Source: Methylorubrum extorquens (GTDB taxonomy: Bacteria > Pseudomonadota > Alphaproteobacteria > Rhizobiales > Beijerinckiaceae). Taken from it: a stretch of 64,000 bases of DNA. This document shows, one piece after another, positions 25,036 through 36,962 of this stretch; the first letter of the stretch is position 1; every line of letters starts with the position of its first letter. The stretch lies in assembly GCF_024169925.1 (NCBI RefSeq), contig NZ_JALJXF010000001.1, forward strand, positions 27,501-91,500. Reading direction: 5' to 3'. The notes beneath the pieces are model-generated. The model worked only from the letters and a program-made list of their open reading frames with translations. It searched no databases and was not told where the DNA came from. The translations under genes were made by a program, and so were the position numbers.

Positions 25036-25929
25036 ATGGCCGGCGCTTTGCCCGTGCTCGCCAATGAGGGAGGCCTTTCGCGCTACCTCGATGAGATCCG
25101 CAAGTTCCCGATGCTGGAGCCGGCGGAAGAGTTTACCCTGGCCAAGAGTTGGCGTGACGGCGGCGATCGCGAAGCCGCCCACCGCCTCGTGACCTCGCAC
25201 CTGCGTCTCGTGGCCAAGATCGCCATGGGCTATCGCGGCTACGGCCTGCCGATCAGCGAAGTGGTGTCCGAGGGCAATGTCGGCCTGATGCAGGCCGTCA
25301 AGCGCTTCGATCCGGACAAGGGCTTTCGGCTGGCCACCTACGCGATGTGGTGGATCAAGGCGGCGATCCAGGAATACATCCTGCGCTCGTGGTCGCTCGT
25401 GAAGATGGGCACCACCGCCAACCAGAAGAAGCTGTTCTTCAACCTGCGCAAGGCCAAGGGCCGCATCTCGGCGCTCGACGAGGGCGACCTGCGCCCCGAT
25501 CAGGTCCAGCAGATCGCGACCTCGCTCGGCGTGCCGACGCAGGACGTGATCGACATGAACCGCCGCCTGTCCGGCGACACCTCGCTCAACGCGCCCCTGC
25601 GCGAGGAGGGCGAGGGCGAGTGGCAGGATTGGCTGGTGGACAACAGCCCGAGCCAGGAGACCGTGCTCGCCCGCGAGGAGGAGGGGCGCAACCGCCTCTC
25701 GGCCCTGCGCGACGCGCTCGGCGTGCTGAACCCGCGCGAGCGACGCATCTTCGAGGCGCGGCGGCTGGCCGACGATCCGATCACCCTGGAGGATCTGTCG
25801 GGCGAGTTCGGCGTCTCGCGCGAGCGTGTCCGTCAGATCGAGGTGCGGGCTTTCGAGAAGGTGCAGGAGGCGGTCAAGCGCAACCTCGCAACCCGCGAGC
25901 TGCCCCGGACCGAGGCGCGGATCTCGTAA
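25036..25929 (+). CDS. rpoH: RNA polymerase sigma-32 factor (heat shock)
   Basis: 297 residues. Sigma region 2 includes HLRLVAKIAMGYRGYGLPIS and the core/-10 binding segment GFRLATYAMWWIKAAIQEYI. The RpoH box QKKLFFNLR identifies the sigma-32 class. Region 4 helix-turn-helix is LEDLSGEFGVSRERVRQIE. ATG 25036 lies five bases after a perfect GAAGGAGG ribosome site, so an in-frame upstream ATG at 24919 is rejected. It directs heat-shock transcription. A strong terminator follows. Confidence 0.97.
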   Translation: MAGALPVLANEGGLSRYLDEIRKFPMLEPAEEFTLAKSWRDGGDREAAHRLVTSHLRLVAKIAMGYRGYGLPISEVVSEGNVGLMQAVKRFDPDKGFRLATYAMWWIKAAIQEYILRSWSLVKMGTTANQKKLFFNLRKAKGRISALDEGDLRPDQVQQIATSLGVPTQDVIDMNRRLSGDTSLNAPLREEGEGEWQDWLVDNSPSQETVLAREEEGRNRLSALRDALGVLNPRERRIFEARRLADDPITLEDLSGEFGVSRERVRQIEVRAFEKVQEAVKRNLATRELPRTEARIS

Positions 25930-25974
25930 GGCGGCACGGCGTCGTTCGGACGCCTGCTCCCGATCCTAGAATGG

Positions 25975-26006
25975 AAAAACCCGGCCCATCATGGGCCGGG
26001 CTTTTT
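25975..26006 (+). terminator. Intrinsic terminator after rpoH
   Basis: CCCGGCCCA-TCA-TGGGCCGGG (9-bp perfect stem) followed by CTTTTT, with an A-run on the other side. It could act in both directions. Confidence 0.9.
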
Positions 26007-26040
26007 CATGTGAGCGACCGTCAACGCTCCAACGCATCAG

Positions 26041-26067
26041 CCCGAGAGGCGGGTACCACCTCTCGGG
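26041..26067 (-). terminator. Hairpin downstream of the 26095-27570 gene
   Basis: CCCGAGAGG and CCTCTCGGG form a perfect 9-bp stem with a 9-base loop. It has no T-run, so it is a weaker terminator candidate for the minus-strand operon that ends at 26095. Confidence 0.45.
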
Positions 26068-26094
26068 CTCCTGCAAGGTCAGAACATCAGAGCC

Positions 26095-27570
26095 TCAGTC
26101 GCGCCACTGCGCGAAGGCGCTCTGCAGCGCCTGGGTGCCGGCCGCGCCCTTTTCGAGGCTGATGACCGCCCTCTGGCCGTTCGCATAGGTCAGGGCCAGA
26201 TCGAACCAGTTCTTGTGAAGCAACAGCTCGGTGTTGCGGTCCACATCGCTCTTCAGCGACGATAGGCCGATCAGGAACAGGTTCTCGCGCACCCGCACCG
26301 GCAGGCCCGAGACCGGTGAGCCGCGGGAGGCTTCCTCGTCCTTGAGCTGGAGCAGGCCGATATTCTGCACCGCGCGCTTGGCGCCGGCCTCCGCGTTGTT
26401 GGTGAAGGCGAGTTCGACGGTGTGAGACGCGGGCAGCGTCGCATCCGAATTCTTGCGCATGGTCATCGCCAGCGTCAGCCCCGCCTCCGGGAACTCTACG
26501 TTGACGCGGAGCACCGTCTGCAGGGGCTCGCCCTGTTCGCCGTTCACCGCTTCCAGCCGCCAGACCGTATGGCCGTTGGTCGCGATCGGCTGGGCGCGCG
26601 TGTCGCTCTGGTTCTCTTCGTAGAGAATCGCCCGCTGTGAGACGGTCACCTCCGGCTGGGCCGGGGTGGCACCGGGAGCGACGGGCTTCGGCCGGACTTC
26701 GGCCTCGCTGCGCTCGGCTCCGACCCGATCCGAGAACTTCGCATCCGGCTGCTCGGCCGGCGTCTCCCGCTCGGCCGCGCTCTGTTGGAGATCGGAGGGT
26801 TGGTCACGCAGGAAGAAGGCCGCCACCGCGATCAGCGCGATCACCGCCGCGAGCACGCTGCCCACGAACAGGTTACGCAGCAGGCGTGAGCGGCCTGTGG
26901 GCGGCGTCACCACGTCGATGCGCGGGCGCTGGCGGCCGTTGCCCGCCTCGCTGGCACCGTTGGTCTCGGGCGACGGATCGGCACTCGCATCGGCCTCTGG
27001 CGCGACGGAGGCCAGTTCAGGCTCGGCAACCGGCGGGATAAAGCCGTCCGCTGTCTCCGGCGCAGGCTTGGCGGCCTCGTCGATCCTCGCCCGGCGGGGC
27101 GGCGGCATGAAGGGCACCGTCTCCGCCGGCGGCTTCGGTTCGGCAGGTCCGATGTCCGATCCGATCCCGGCCGGCACCGAGGCCGGGGGCAGAACCAGCG
27201 GCTCATCGGAATGCTGCGGCGGCTCCGCCTCCGGCAGCGTCGGCGGCAGGGGGCCGGGCGAGAGCGGCTCGGGCCGGGTCGGCTCGGCCGGCGGGGGAGG
27301 GGGTGCCTCCGGTGGAGCCGCTGCAGGCGCCTCGGCCGGTATCGGCGCCGCGGCGGGCGGCGTCTCGTACTCCGCCTCCAGGCGGCCGATTGCCGTATCG
27401 AGCGCTTTGCGTTCGAGGTCGATGTCGGCTTCCGGCACCGGCGGATCGAGCGAGCGGAGCTGCGCGATCAGCGCACTGCGTGCACGGTCGTAGACCGCCC
27501 GGCGCAGGGCCGGGGAACGGTCGGGCAGGGCGTCGAGCGCGCGTGCCAGCAACGGATAATAGTCGGCCAT
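26095..27570 (-). CDS. Single-pass membrane protein with proline-rich region
   Basis: 491 residues starting MADYYPLLARALDALPDRSP. The N-terminal 65 residues are a helical cytosolic segment, followed by a Pro/Ala/Glu-rich stretch (about 70-215), one membrane helix (LLRNLFVGSVLAAVIALIAV), and a periplasmic domain of about 220 residues (TVSQRAILYEENQSD to the end). This layout is conserved in rhizobial proteins of unknown function. It follows purA by 41 bases on the same strand and is probably co-transcribed with it. Confidence 0.75.
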   Translation of the reverse strand: MADYYPLLARALDALPDRSPALRRAVYDRARSALIAQLRSLDPPVPEADIDLERKALDTAIGRLEAEYETPPAAAPIPAEAPAAAPPEAPPPPPAEPTRPEPLSPGPLPPTLPEAEPPQHSDEPLVLPPASVPAGIGSDIGPAEPKPPAETVPFMPPPRRARIDEAAKPAPETADGFIPPVAEPELASVAPEADASADPSPETNGASEAGNGRQRPRIDVVTPPTGRSRLLRNLFVGSVLAAVIALIAVAAFFLRDQPSDLQQSAAERETPAEQPDAKFSDRVGAERSEAEVRPKPVAPGATPAQPEVTVSQRAILYEENQSDTRAQPIATNGHTVWRLEAVNGEQGEPLQTVLRVNVEFPEAGLTLAMTMRKNSDATLPASHTVELAFTNNAEAGAKRAVQNIGLLQLKDEEASRGSPVSGLPVRVRENLFLIGLSSLKSDVDRNTELLLHKNWFDLALTYANGQRAVISLEKGAAGTQALQSAFAQWRD

Positions 27571-27611
27571 CGTGCCCGGATCTGCCTGTCTCTCCCCGTC
27601 GTTCCGGGACT

Positions 27612-28904
<1,293 letters not shown>

Positions 28905-29089
28905 GCGCGTCTGACCTGTCTCGAACTCGCGGGCGCGGGCGCCAAGCGGTTGCGCCACGCGCGAAAACCCCGGCCATCAGGTCGGGGATCGGGCATACGG
29001 GCGCGTATTCGGCGATCTGGGCAGGCAGGTCAAGCGAAGCGGGCTCGACCTTTGGGGACCGCTTCGCATGGCTGATGTGTGGTCGAGCG

Positions 29090-29407
29090 TTATCTGGCGT
29101 TGCCCGGCGGCTTGATCACGGGGGTCGAGTTCGGTGTCGGCTCGGGTGCGATCGTCTTGATCTCGGGATCGACACCGGCGGGCGGCTTGATCACGCCGTC
29201 GGATTTCTCGAGCTTCTCGCTCAGCGTGGCGCCGGAATTGCCGCTTTCGGGTCTGACCTTTTCCGGCACCTGCTCCTGCGGGGCGGGCAGCTTCGGGTCG
29301 CTGTCCTGCCCGCGCTGCGGCACCGACGGGTCCTGGGCGAAGGCTGCGCTGCTCATCAGGCCGGCGAGCAGGGCGGCAGCGCGTACCGCATTCTTGGATA
29401 GAGTCAT
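29090..29407 (-). CDS. Small secreted proline-rich protein
   Basis: 105 residues with a clear signal peptide (MTLSKNAVRAAALLAGLMSS, cleavage after AAFA). The mature part is low-complexity and rich in Pro, Glu and Lys, with repeated VIKPP motifs (GVIKPPAGVD and PVIKPPGN). It is probably periplasmic and disordered. No domain is recognised. It lies between dat and purA on the same strand. Confidence 0.7.
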   Translation of the reverse strand: MTLSKNAVRAAALLAGLMSSAAFAQDPSVPQRGQDSDPKLPAPQEQVPEKVRPESGNSGATLSEKLEKSDGVIKPPAGVDPEIKTIAPEPTPNSTPVIKPPGNAR

Positions 29408-29478
29408 TGCGTCCTCGGTGGTCCTTCGAGAACCAACGGGTGCGCGCACCTTCGCGTTCCTGTCAGGCCAAGCCAGAC

Positions 29479-30336
29479 TTAAGACTCGGAGCCTTCGGCG
29501 AAGGCGAAGTACAACTCGCGCAGGCGCCGCGCCACCGGGCCGGGCCGCCCGTCGCCGAGCGGCGTGCCGTCGATCTCCACCACCGGCATCACGAAGGCCG
29601 AGGCCGAGGTGTAGAAGGCTTCCGCCGCCTCGGACAACTCGCCGACCTTGATGAGCCGCTCCTCGAAGCTGAGGCCGGTCTCCTTCGCCAGCGCCAGCAC
29701 CGCCTTGCGGGTGATGCCGGGCAGCACCGCATGGGAGAGCGGGCGCGTCACCAGGGCGCCGCCCTTGGTGACGATGAAGACGGTGGAGGACGAGCCCTCC
29801 GTCACGCTGCCGTCCTCGACCATGAAGGCTTCGGCGACACCCGCCTCCGCGGCCTGCTGCTTGGCGAGAACCTGGGCCAGAAGCGCCACCGACTTGATGT
29901 CCCGCCGCTTCCAGCGCAGGTCCGGCACGGTGATCGCCTTTACCCCGGTCTCGGCCATCGGGTTGTTCACGATGGATTTCTCCTGCGTGAACATCACCAC
30001 GGTCGGGGCCACGTCCCCCTTGGGGTACGAGAAGTCGCGCTCGGCCACACCCCGCGTCACCTGGATATAGACGAGACCCTCGCGCACCTCGTTCTTGGCG
30101 ACGAGGTCCGTCTCCAGCCGCTCCCATTCCTCGGCCGTATGAGGATTGCGGATGCCGATCTCGGCGAGCGAGCGGTCGAGCCGGGCGAGATGCCCGGCAT
30201 TGTCCACGAGGCGGCCGTGCAGCACGGCGGCGACCTCGTAGATCCCGTCGGCGAACAGGAAGCCGCGGTCCATCACCGGCACGCGGGCTTCGTCCAGGGG
30301 CAGGAACTGGCCGTTGAGATAGGCGGTGCGGCTCAT
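29479..30336 (-). CDS. dat: D-amino-acid aminotransferase (class IV PLP)
   Basis: 285 residues. The class IV fold has DRGFLFADGIYEVAAV near the N-terminus, the PLP-lysine region RWKRRDIKSVALLAQ, and the GSVTEGSSSTVF and HAVLPGITR signatures. Such enzymes exchange amino groups between D-amino acids and 2-oxoacids, supplying D-Ala/D-Glu. A branched-chain aminotransferase is the main alternative, but the short length and motif order favour the D-enzyme. It may be in a unit with purB upstream. Confidence 0.85.
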   Translation of the reverse strand: MSRTAYLNGQFLPLDEARVPVMDRGFLFADGIYEVAAVLHGRLVDNAGHLARLDRSLAEIGIRNPHTAEEWERLETDLVAKNEVREGLVYIQVTRGVAERDFSYPKGDVAPTVVMFTQEKSIVNNPMAETGVKAITVPDLRWKRRDIKSVALLAQVLAKQQAAEAGVAEAFMVEDGSVTEGSSSTVFIVTKGGALVTRPLSHAVLPGITRKAVLALAKETGLSFEERLIKVGELSEAAEAFYTSASAFVMPVVEIDGTPLGDGRPGPVARRLRELYFAFAEGSES

Positions 30337-30393
30337 GGCAGTCCTCGATCGTTCGACGTCAGCGAGCGCGAAGCAGGTTCCGTGCAGGACCGA

Positions 30394-31701
30394 TCAGGCT
30401 TCCCCGAACACGCGCGAAAAAATCGTGTCGACGTGCTTGAGGTGGTAGCCGAGGTCGAAGCACTCTTCGATCTGTTCCGGCTTCAGCACGGCGGTCACCT
30501 CCGGGTCGGCCTTGAGCAGGGTGAGGAAATCGCCCTCGCCGCGCCAGACCGGCATCGCGTTGCGCTGGACCAGCCGATACGAATCCTCGCGCGAGAGGCC
30601 GCCCTGCGTCAGCGCCAGCAGCACCCGCTGCGAGTGGACGAGGCCACCGAGCCGGTCGAGGTTCTTCTGCATCTGCTCGGGGTAGATCAGCAGCTTGTCG
30701 ATCACGCCGGTGAGCCGGGCGAGCGCGAAGTCGAGGGTGACGGTGGCATCCGGGCCGATCATCCGCTCGACCGAGGAATGCGAGATGTCCCGCTCGTGCC
30801 AGAGCGCGACGTTCTCCAGCGCCGGGGTCACGTAGCCGCGCACCATGCGCGCGAGCCCGGTGATGTTCTCGGTGAGCACCGGGTTGCGCTTATGCGGCAT
30901 GGCCGACGAACCCTTCTGCCCCTCGGAGAAGAACTCCTCCGCCTCCAGCACTTCCGTGCGCTGCAAGTGGCGTACTTCCGTCGCCAGACGCTCCATCGAG
31001 CTGGCGATCACGCCGAGCACGGCGAAGAACATCGCGTGGCGGTCGCGCGGGATCACCTGGGTCGAGACCGGCTCCGGTGCGAGGCCCATCTGTTCGGCGA
31101 CGTATTCCTCCACCCGCGGGTCGATGTTGGCGAAGGTGCCGACCGCGCCCGAGATCGCGCAGGTCGCGACTTCTTTGCGTGCGGCGATGAGCCGGTCCTT
31201 GGCCCTGGCGAACTCGGCATAGGCCTGGGCGAGCTTGAGGCCGAAAGTGACGGGCTCGGCGTGGATGCCGTGCGAGCGGCCGATGGTCGGCGTCAACTTG
31301 TGCTCGAAGGCACGCCGCTTCAGCGCGGCGAGCAGCGCGTCAAGATCCTTGATCAGGATGTCGGCAGCCTTGGTGAGCTGCACGTTGAGGCAGGTGTCGA
31401 GCACGTCCGAAGAGGTCATGCCCTGGTGGACGAAGCGCGCCTCCGGCCCGACGATCTCGGCCAGATGCGTGAGGAAGGCGATGACGTCGTGCTTCGTCAC
31501 CGCCTCGATCGCGTCGATGCGGGCGACGTCGAAGACCGCGTCGCGGCCCTTCTCCCACACCTTCTCGGCGGCCTCCTTCGGCACGACGCCGATATTGGCG
31601 AGCGCCGTGGTGGCGTGGGCCTCGATCTCGAACCAGATCCGGAACCGGCTCTCCGGCGACCAGATCGCGGTCATCTCGGGACGGGAGTAGCGGGGGATCA
31701 T
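30394..31701 (-). CDS. purB: Adenylosuccinate lyase
   Basis: 435 residues. It has the fumarase/aspartase-family signature SSAMPHKRNPVLTENI, the MTSSDVLDT motif and the RSHGIHAEP catalytic His segment. It cleaves adenylosuccinate and SAICAR in purine synthesis. The N-terminus MIPRYSRPEMTAIWSPESRF is typical of the family. purA lies downstream on the same strand, two genes away. Confidence 0.98.
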   Translation of the reverse strand: MIPRYSRPEMTAIWSPESRFRIWFEIEAHATTALANIGVVPKEAAEKVWEKGRDAVFDVARIDAIEAVTKHDVIAFLTHLAEIVGPEARFVHQGMTSSDVLDTCLNVQLTKAADILIKDLDALLAALKRRAFEHKLTPTIGRSHGIHAEPVTFGLKLAQAYAEFARAKDRLIAARKEVATCAISGAVGTFANIDPRVEEYVAEQMGLAPEPVSTQVIPRDRHAMFFAVLGVIASSMERLATEVRHLQRTEVLEAEEFFSEGQKGSSAMPHKRNPVLTENITGLARMVRGYVTPALENVALWHERDISHSSVERMIGPDATVTLDFALARLTGVIDKLLIYPEQMQKNLDRLGGLVHSQRVLLALTQGGLSREDSYRLVQRNAMPVWRGEGDFLTLLKADPEVTAVLKPEQIEECFDLGYHLKHVDTIFSRVFGEA

Positions 31702-31863
31702 CGTTGTCAGCGCCTCGGACGTGTCGCGATTTCGCGAAATCGCTCCGCGCGTAGCACGGCGCGGCCCGGCGCCTCAACGCATCGCCCGACCGGGATGTGC
31801 ATGGCTCCCCCGCGACGTCAGGCAACGGTTGACCCGTGCCAGCCGTGGGACAACATCGGCAGC

Positions 31864-32421
<558 letters not shown>

Positions 32422-32659
32422 GCCGCCCGGCGCCGCCCTCCGCGACGTGACGCGGGCGCGCACGGCTCGCCGCGCAGGTGCTGCGCGTCAGCCAGATCGG
32501 CCGCGCGGCCCCACGCCAGCGTGATCCAAAAAGACGCGGCGGCACCGTCATCTGGCGGCACTTCGCGTCACGGGTGGCGTTACGATCCGGGACGGCCGGG
32601 CTTCGAGCCACTGCATCGCGCCAGGGCGGGTATCCCCCGAAGACGACGCCGCGCCCTTT

Positions 32660-33043
32660 TTGTTCACGGAGTCGCTGTCCTTGCCCCCGCTTTCCGTTCG
32701 GCCCCTTCTCCTCGCGGCGCTGATGCTGAGCGCGCCGCTCGTGCCGGCTTCCGCCGCACCGCGGGTCGACGCGCGGGCCAAGGCCTGGGTGGCCGGAATC
32801 GTCAACCGCATCGGGACGGCGGATCGCGCCGCGGCGCCGGGGCGGGGCGGGCAGGTCACGGTTCGGGTGCGGATCGAGGCCGATGGCGCGCTCGGCGGGA
32901 TCGTGCTTGAGGAGGGGCCGGCGGTGCTGGGCGAGCGCGCGGCCCGCGCCGTGGAGGCAGCCGCCCCCTTTCCGCCGCCGCCCGCCGGGCTGCTGACCCT
33001 CGAAGGTTTCACCGAACTCAGCTTTCCCCTCACGCTGCGGTGA
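32660..33043 (+). CDS. TonB-like C-terminal domain secreted protein
   Basis: About 127 residues. A signal peptide (LLLAALMLSAPLVPASA) is followed by a TonB/TolA-type C-terminal domain (VTVRVRIEADGALGGIVLEE, then AARAVEAAAPFPPPP). It lacks the membrane anchor and proline-rich spanner of full TonB, so it is a periplasmic TonB-C domain protein. The start is a TTG at 32660, with TTG 32690 as an alternative. Confidence 0.7.
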   Translation: MFTESLSLPPLSVRPLLLAALMLSAPLVPASAAPRVDARAKAWVAGIVNRIGTADRAAAPGRGGQVTVRVRIEADGALGGIVLEEGPAVLGERAARAVEAAAPFPPPPAGLLTLEGFTELSFPLTLR

Positions 33044-33127
33044 CGGCGCCCATCGCCATCATGTCATCGAATCGTCGCGGATGAGCCGGAAAGGCTGGGT
33101 TTCCGTTCGTGAGAAGAGCCGCGTTCC

Positions 33128-35473
33128 ATGGATTTTCACCGCCGCTTCACCGTGCTGATGTGCACCCCCGCCTTCGATCCGGATGATCTGGAGGGCGCGC
33201 GCGTCGATCAGATCGTCGCGGCGGTGGAGAAGCGCGGCTTCGAGGTGGTGCGGGCGCGGCGCGTCGAGGATGCCTCGATCGCGGTGCAGACCGATTCGGC
33301 CGTCGGTTGCCTCGTGGTGGATTGGGGCAAGCGCGGACTCGAGGGCAAGGCGGCCGCGCTCATCGACATGATGCGCAAGCGCGGCCTCGAGATGCCGATC
33401 GTCATCATGGTCCGCCGCAAGCGGCTGGAGGACATCCCGGTCGAGCTGCTCGATTTCATCGACGGCTACATCTTCCTCGCCGAGGAGACGCCCGAGTTCA
33501 TCGCCCGCGGCCTCGTTTCCCGCGTGACGCAGTATGCCGACACGCTGAAGACGCCGTTCTTCGGCGCGCTGGTCGATTACGCCGAGGAGGGCAATCAGCT
33601 CTGGACCTGCCCCGGCCATAACGGCGGCATCTTCTACAACCGCTCGCCGATCGGTCGCATCTTCGTCGAGCATCTCGGCGAGGCGATCTTTCGCGACGAC
33701 CTCGACAACTCGGTGCTCGATCTCGGCGACCTACTGACCCACGAGGGCCCGGCCCTGAAGGCGCAGAAGGAAGCCGCGAAGATCTTCGGGGCGGAGAAGA
33801 CCTACTTCGTCCTCAACGGCACCTCGGCCTCGAACAAGGTGGTGCTGGGCTCGCTGGTCGCCGAGGACGACCTCGTCCTGTTCGACCGCAACAACCACAA
33901 GGCCGCGCATCACGGCGCGCTGCTGCTGGCCGGCGGCATCCCGATCTTCCTCGAGACCGACCGCAACGCCTACGGCCTCATCGGCCCGATCTACCACGAG
34001 GCGCTCGACGAGGGCCGCATCCGCGAGAAGATCCGCGACAACCCGCTCGTGAAGGACAAGGAGGCGTGGCGCAAGGAGCGCCCGTTCCGCTGCGCCGTGA
34101 TCGAGCAATGCACCTATGACGGCACGATCTACGATGCGCAGGCCATCGTCGAGCGCATCGGCCACCTGTGCGACTACATCCTGTTCGACGAGGCCTGGGC
34201 GGGCTTCATGAAGTTCCACCCGCTCTACCAGCGCCGCTTCGCCATGGGCCTGACCGGGCTCGACGAGACCTCGCCGGGCATCATCGCCACGCAATCGACC
34301 CACAAGCAGCTCGCCAGCTTCTCCCAGGCCTCGCAGATCCACACCCGCGACGGGCATATCCGCGGCCAGACCCGGCGCGTGGAACACAAGCGCCTGAACG
34401 AGAGCTTCCTCGTCCACGCTTCGACCTCGCCGTTCTACCCGATCTTCGCCTCGCTCGATGTCGGCGCGCAGATGATGAAGGGCCGCTCCGGCGTCGTGCT
34501 GTGGGACGACACGATCCGGCTGGGCATCGAGTGGCGTAAGAAAGCCCGCGCCATCCGCAAGGAGTTCGAGGAGCGCGAGGCCGACCCGAAGCGTCGCTGG
34601 TTCTTCGACCCCTTCGTGCCCGATGTGGTGAAGGGGCCCGAAGGCACGGAAATCCCGTGGGAATCCGTGCCGACCGACGCGCTCGCCGCCGACGCCCGCT
34701 ACTGGGAACTGACGCCGGGCGCGGCGTGGCACGGCTTCACCCATGTCGCGCCGGGCTTCGCCATCACCGACCCCAACAAGCTCACGGTGCTCACCCCCGG
34801 CTTCGACCGGAAGACCGGTGCCTATGCCGAACACGGCGTGCCGGCGCCGATCGTCGCGCAATACCTGCGCGAGAACCGGATCGTGCCGGAGAAGAACGAC
34901 CTCAACTCGCTGCTCTTCCTGCTGACGCCGGGCGTCGAGTCGTCCAAGGCCGGCACGCTGATCTCCGGCCTCGTCGCCTTCAAGCGGCTGCACGACGACA
35001 ACGTGCCGCTCGAAGAGGCGATGCCGGAATTCGTGGCCCGGCGGCCCAAGCGTTATCGCGGCGTCGGCCTGCGCGATCTTTGCGCCGACTATCACAACTT
35101 CCACCGTGAATCGGGCACCTCGGCGCTCCAGCGCAAGCAATTCATGCCCGAGCACCTGCCGGAGATGGTGATGGCGCCCAAGGCCGCCGCGCAGATGCTG
35201 ACGCGCAACCGGGTCGATTACGTGCCGATCGCGGAAGCGGAGGGGCGCATCGCCACGACCCTGATGCTGGTCTATCCGCCCGGCATCGGCACGGTGCTGC
35301 CGGGCGAGCGGCTCGACGAGCGGGCGAAACCCATGCTCGACTATTTCAAGATGTTCGAGGCGGCCGCCAACCTGTTTCCCGGTTTCGAAGCCGAGATCCA
35401 GGGCGTCTACCGCGAGACCGATCCGGACGGGCGCATCCGCTTCCACACCTACGTCCTGCGCGAGGGCGCCTGA
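33128..35473 (+). CDS. Orn/Lys/Arg decarboxylase, fold-type I PLP enzyme
   Basis: 781 residues. An N-terminal response-regulator-like wing domain (about 1-130) is followed by the PLP major domain with the [13 protein letters not shown] lysine motif (Lys393), the [12 protein letters not shown] motif, and a C-terminal domain ending YVLREGA. Family members form cadaverine, putrescine or agmatine. The exact substrate cannot be fixed from sequence. Its stop overlaps the start of the acetyltransferase gene (TGATG), so the two are coupled. Confidence 0.93.
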   Translation: MDFHRRFTVLMCTPAFDPDDLEGARVDQIVAAVEKRGFEVVRARRVEDASIAVQTDSAVGCLVVDWGKRGLEGKAAALIDMMRKRGLEMPIVIMVRRKRLEDIPVELLDFIDGYIFLAEETPEFIARGLVSRVTQYADTLKTPFFGALVDYAEEGNQLWTCPGHNGGIFYNRSPIGRIFVEHLGEAIFRDDLDNSVLDLGDLLTHEGPALKAQKEAAKIFGAEKTYFVLNGTSASNKVVLGSLVAEDDLVLFDRNNHKAAHHGALLLAGGIPIFLETDRNAYGLIGPIYHEALDEGRIREKIRDNPLVKDKEAWRKERPFRCAVIEQCTYDGTIYDAQAIVERIGHLCDYILFDEAWAGFMKFHPLYQRRFAMGLTGLDETSPGIIATQSTHKQLASFSQASQIHTRDGHIRGQTRRVEHKRLNESFLVHASTSPFYPIFASLDVGAQMMKGRSGVVLWDDTIRLGIEWRKKARAIRKEFEEREADPKRRWFFDPFVPDVVKGPEGTEIPWESVPTDALAADARYWELTPGAAWHGFTHVAPGFAITDPNKLTVLTPGFDRKTGAYAEHGVPAPIVAQYLRENRIVPEKNDLNSLLFLLTPGVESSKAGTLISGLVAFKRLHDDNVPLEEAMPEFVARRPKRYRGVGLRDLCADYHNFHRESGTSALQRKQFMPEHLPEMVMAPKAAAQMLTRNRVDYVPIAEAEGRIATTLMLVYPPGIGTVLPGERLDERAKPMLDYFKMFEAAANLFPGFEAEIQGVYRETDPDGRIRFHTYVLREGA

Positions 35474-36087
35474 TGGCAGAGGGCGCGGCGGCGATTCCCT
35501 CTCACGCGGAGGTGGTGATCCGTCCCTCGTCGGATGCCGACGTGTCGGCGATGATCGCCATCTACGAGCGCCACATCCGGAAAGGCGTCGGCGATACCGG
35601 CGACTTCGAGGAGGAACGCCTGCTGCCCGACGAACTGCGGCGGCGGCGGAAGAACATGCGCAGCAAGCGTCTGCCCCATCTCGTCGCCGAGCGGGGCGGG
35701 CAGATCGCCGGCTACGCCTACGCCGTGCCGTTCCGCAAGCGCCCGGCCTATCGCTACGCCCTGAAGCACTCGATCTACGTGCACCCCGACCACCTGCATG
35801 CCGGCATCGGGCGCCGCCTGCTGCCGGCGCTGATCGAGGCCTGCGCCGCGGGCGGCTACCGGCAGATGATCGGCTACATCGACGCGAGCAACGAGGCCTC
35901 CCTGCGCCTGCACGAGGCCTGCGGCTTCGCCCGCGTCGGATACCTTCCGGCGATCGGTTACAAGTACGGGCGCTGGAGCGACAGCGTCATCGTGCAGTGT
36001 CCGCTCGGCACCGGTGCGGAAGACCAACCCTCCGCCTGGCACCGTTCGGAGCGGCCGCGCGCCTTTCGGTTGTCGTCGACGTCCTGA
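35473..36087 (+). CDS. Phosphinothricin-type N-acetyltransferase (GNAT)
   Basis: 204 residues. It has the PAT-like GNAT core: [20 protein letters not shown], the [20 protein letters not shown] motif and [20 protein letters not shown]. It acetylates a primary amine; phosphinothricin or methionine sulfoximine are known family substrates. It begins on the last base of the decarboxylase stop. Coupling to a polyamine-forming enzyme raises the possibility of a polyamine or diamine substrate, which is an inference. Confidence 0.88.
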   Translation: MAEGAAAIPSHAEVVIRPSSDADVSAMIAIYERHIRKGVGDTGDFEEERLLPDELRRRRKNMRSKRLPHLVAERGGQIAGYAYAVPFRKRPAYRYALKHSIYVHPDHLHAGIGRRLLPALIEACAAGGYRQMIGYIDASNEASLRLHEACGFARVGYLPAIGYKYGRWSDSVIVQCPLGTGAEDQPSAWHRSERPRAFRLSSTS

Positions 36088-36278
36088 CGTTCTGGCTGAG
36101 CCGGCTCGGTGAAATCGGTGACGAATGCCGGCCTGCCCCTATCAGCGCCGGCTCTTTTTGCGTGAAGCCAACGCGCAACTTTCCGTCCGATGCACTAGAT
36201 CGGGTGCAGGACGCTTCTCCCTCCCAGGACCGCCCGCGGTTTTCGCAGGGCGGCGCCGTGTTCGCTTCGAGCCGTTCC

Positions 36279-36962
36279 ATGACCCTTCTCGCACCCTCGA
36301 TCCTCGCCGCCGACTTCTCCAAGCTCGGTGAGGAGACGCGGGCGATCGCGCAAGCCGGTGCCGACTGGATCCATCTCGACGTGATGGACGGGCACTTCGT
36401 GCCCAACATCAGCTTCGGCCCGGCGGTGGTGAAGGCGCTGCGGCCCTGGACCGACAAGGTCTTCGACGTCCACCTGATGATCGCCCCGGCCGACCCCTAC
36501 CTCGCCGCCTTCGCCGAGGCGGGAGCCGACGCGATCACGGTCCATGTCGAGGCGGGTCCGCACATCCACCGCTCGCTTCAGACGATCCGATCCTTGGGCA
36601 AGCGCGCGGGCGTGGCGCTCAACCCCGGCACGCCGGCCTCCGCCATCGAGCCGCTGCTCGACATCGTCGATCTCGTGCTGGTGATGACGGTCAATCCCGG
36701 CTTCGGCGGCCAGAGCTTCATCCACTCGTCCCTGGAGACCGTCGCGCGCGTCAAGGCGATGACGGCGGGCCGCTCCATCGACATCTCGGTCGATGGCGGC
36801 ATCACCCCGGAGACCGCCGGCCCCGCCGCGCAGGCCGGTGCCAACATCCTCGTCGCCGGCTCCGCCGCCTTCAAGGGCGGACCGACCCACTACGAGAAGA
36901 ACGTCGCGGCGATCCGCGAGGCGGCCGAGGCCGCCACCGGGCGGGACGGCGTGCGATGCTGA
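36279..36962 (+). CDS. rpe: Ribulose-phosphate 3-epimerase
   Basis: 227 residues with the standard TIM-barrel motifs: [48 protein letters not shown] and [12 protein letters not shown]. It interconverts ribulose-5-P and xylulose-5-P. The start is ATG 36279. Its end overlaps cbbY by 7 bases (ATGCTGA), so the two are coupled, and both handle pentulose phosphates. Confidence 0.97.
   Translation: MTLLAPSILAADFSKLGEETRAIAQAGADWIHLDVMDGHFVPNISFGPAVVKALRPWTDKVFDVHLMIAPADPYLAAFAEAGADAITVHVEAGPHIHRSLQTIRSLGKRAGVALNPGTPASAIEPLLDIVDLVLVMTVNPGFGGQSFIHSSLETVARVKAMTAGRSIDISVDGGITPETAGPAAQAGANILVAGSAAFKGGPTHYEKNVAAIREAAEAATGRDGVRC

Noticed and set aside
29407..31863. A long plus-strand frame running opposite dat and purB
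   Set aside because: It is antisense to two well-supported genes. Only its last part, from 31864, is real (moaB).
33731..35446. A 571-codon minus-strand frame
   Set aside because: Antisense of the decarboxylase gene, with a low-complexity translation.
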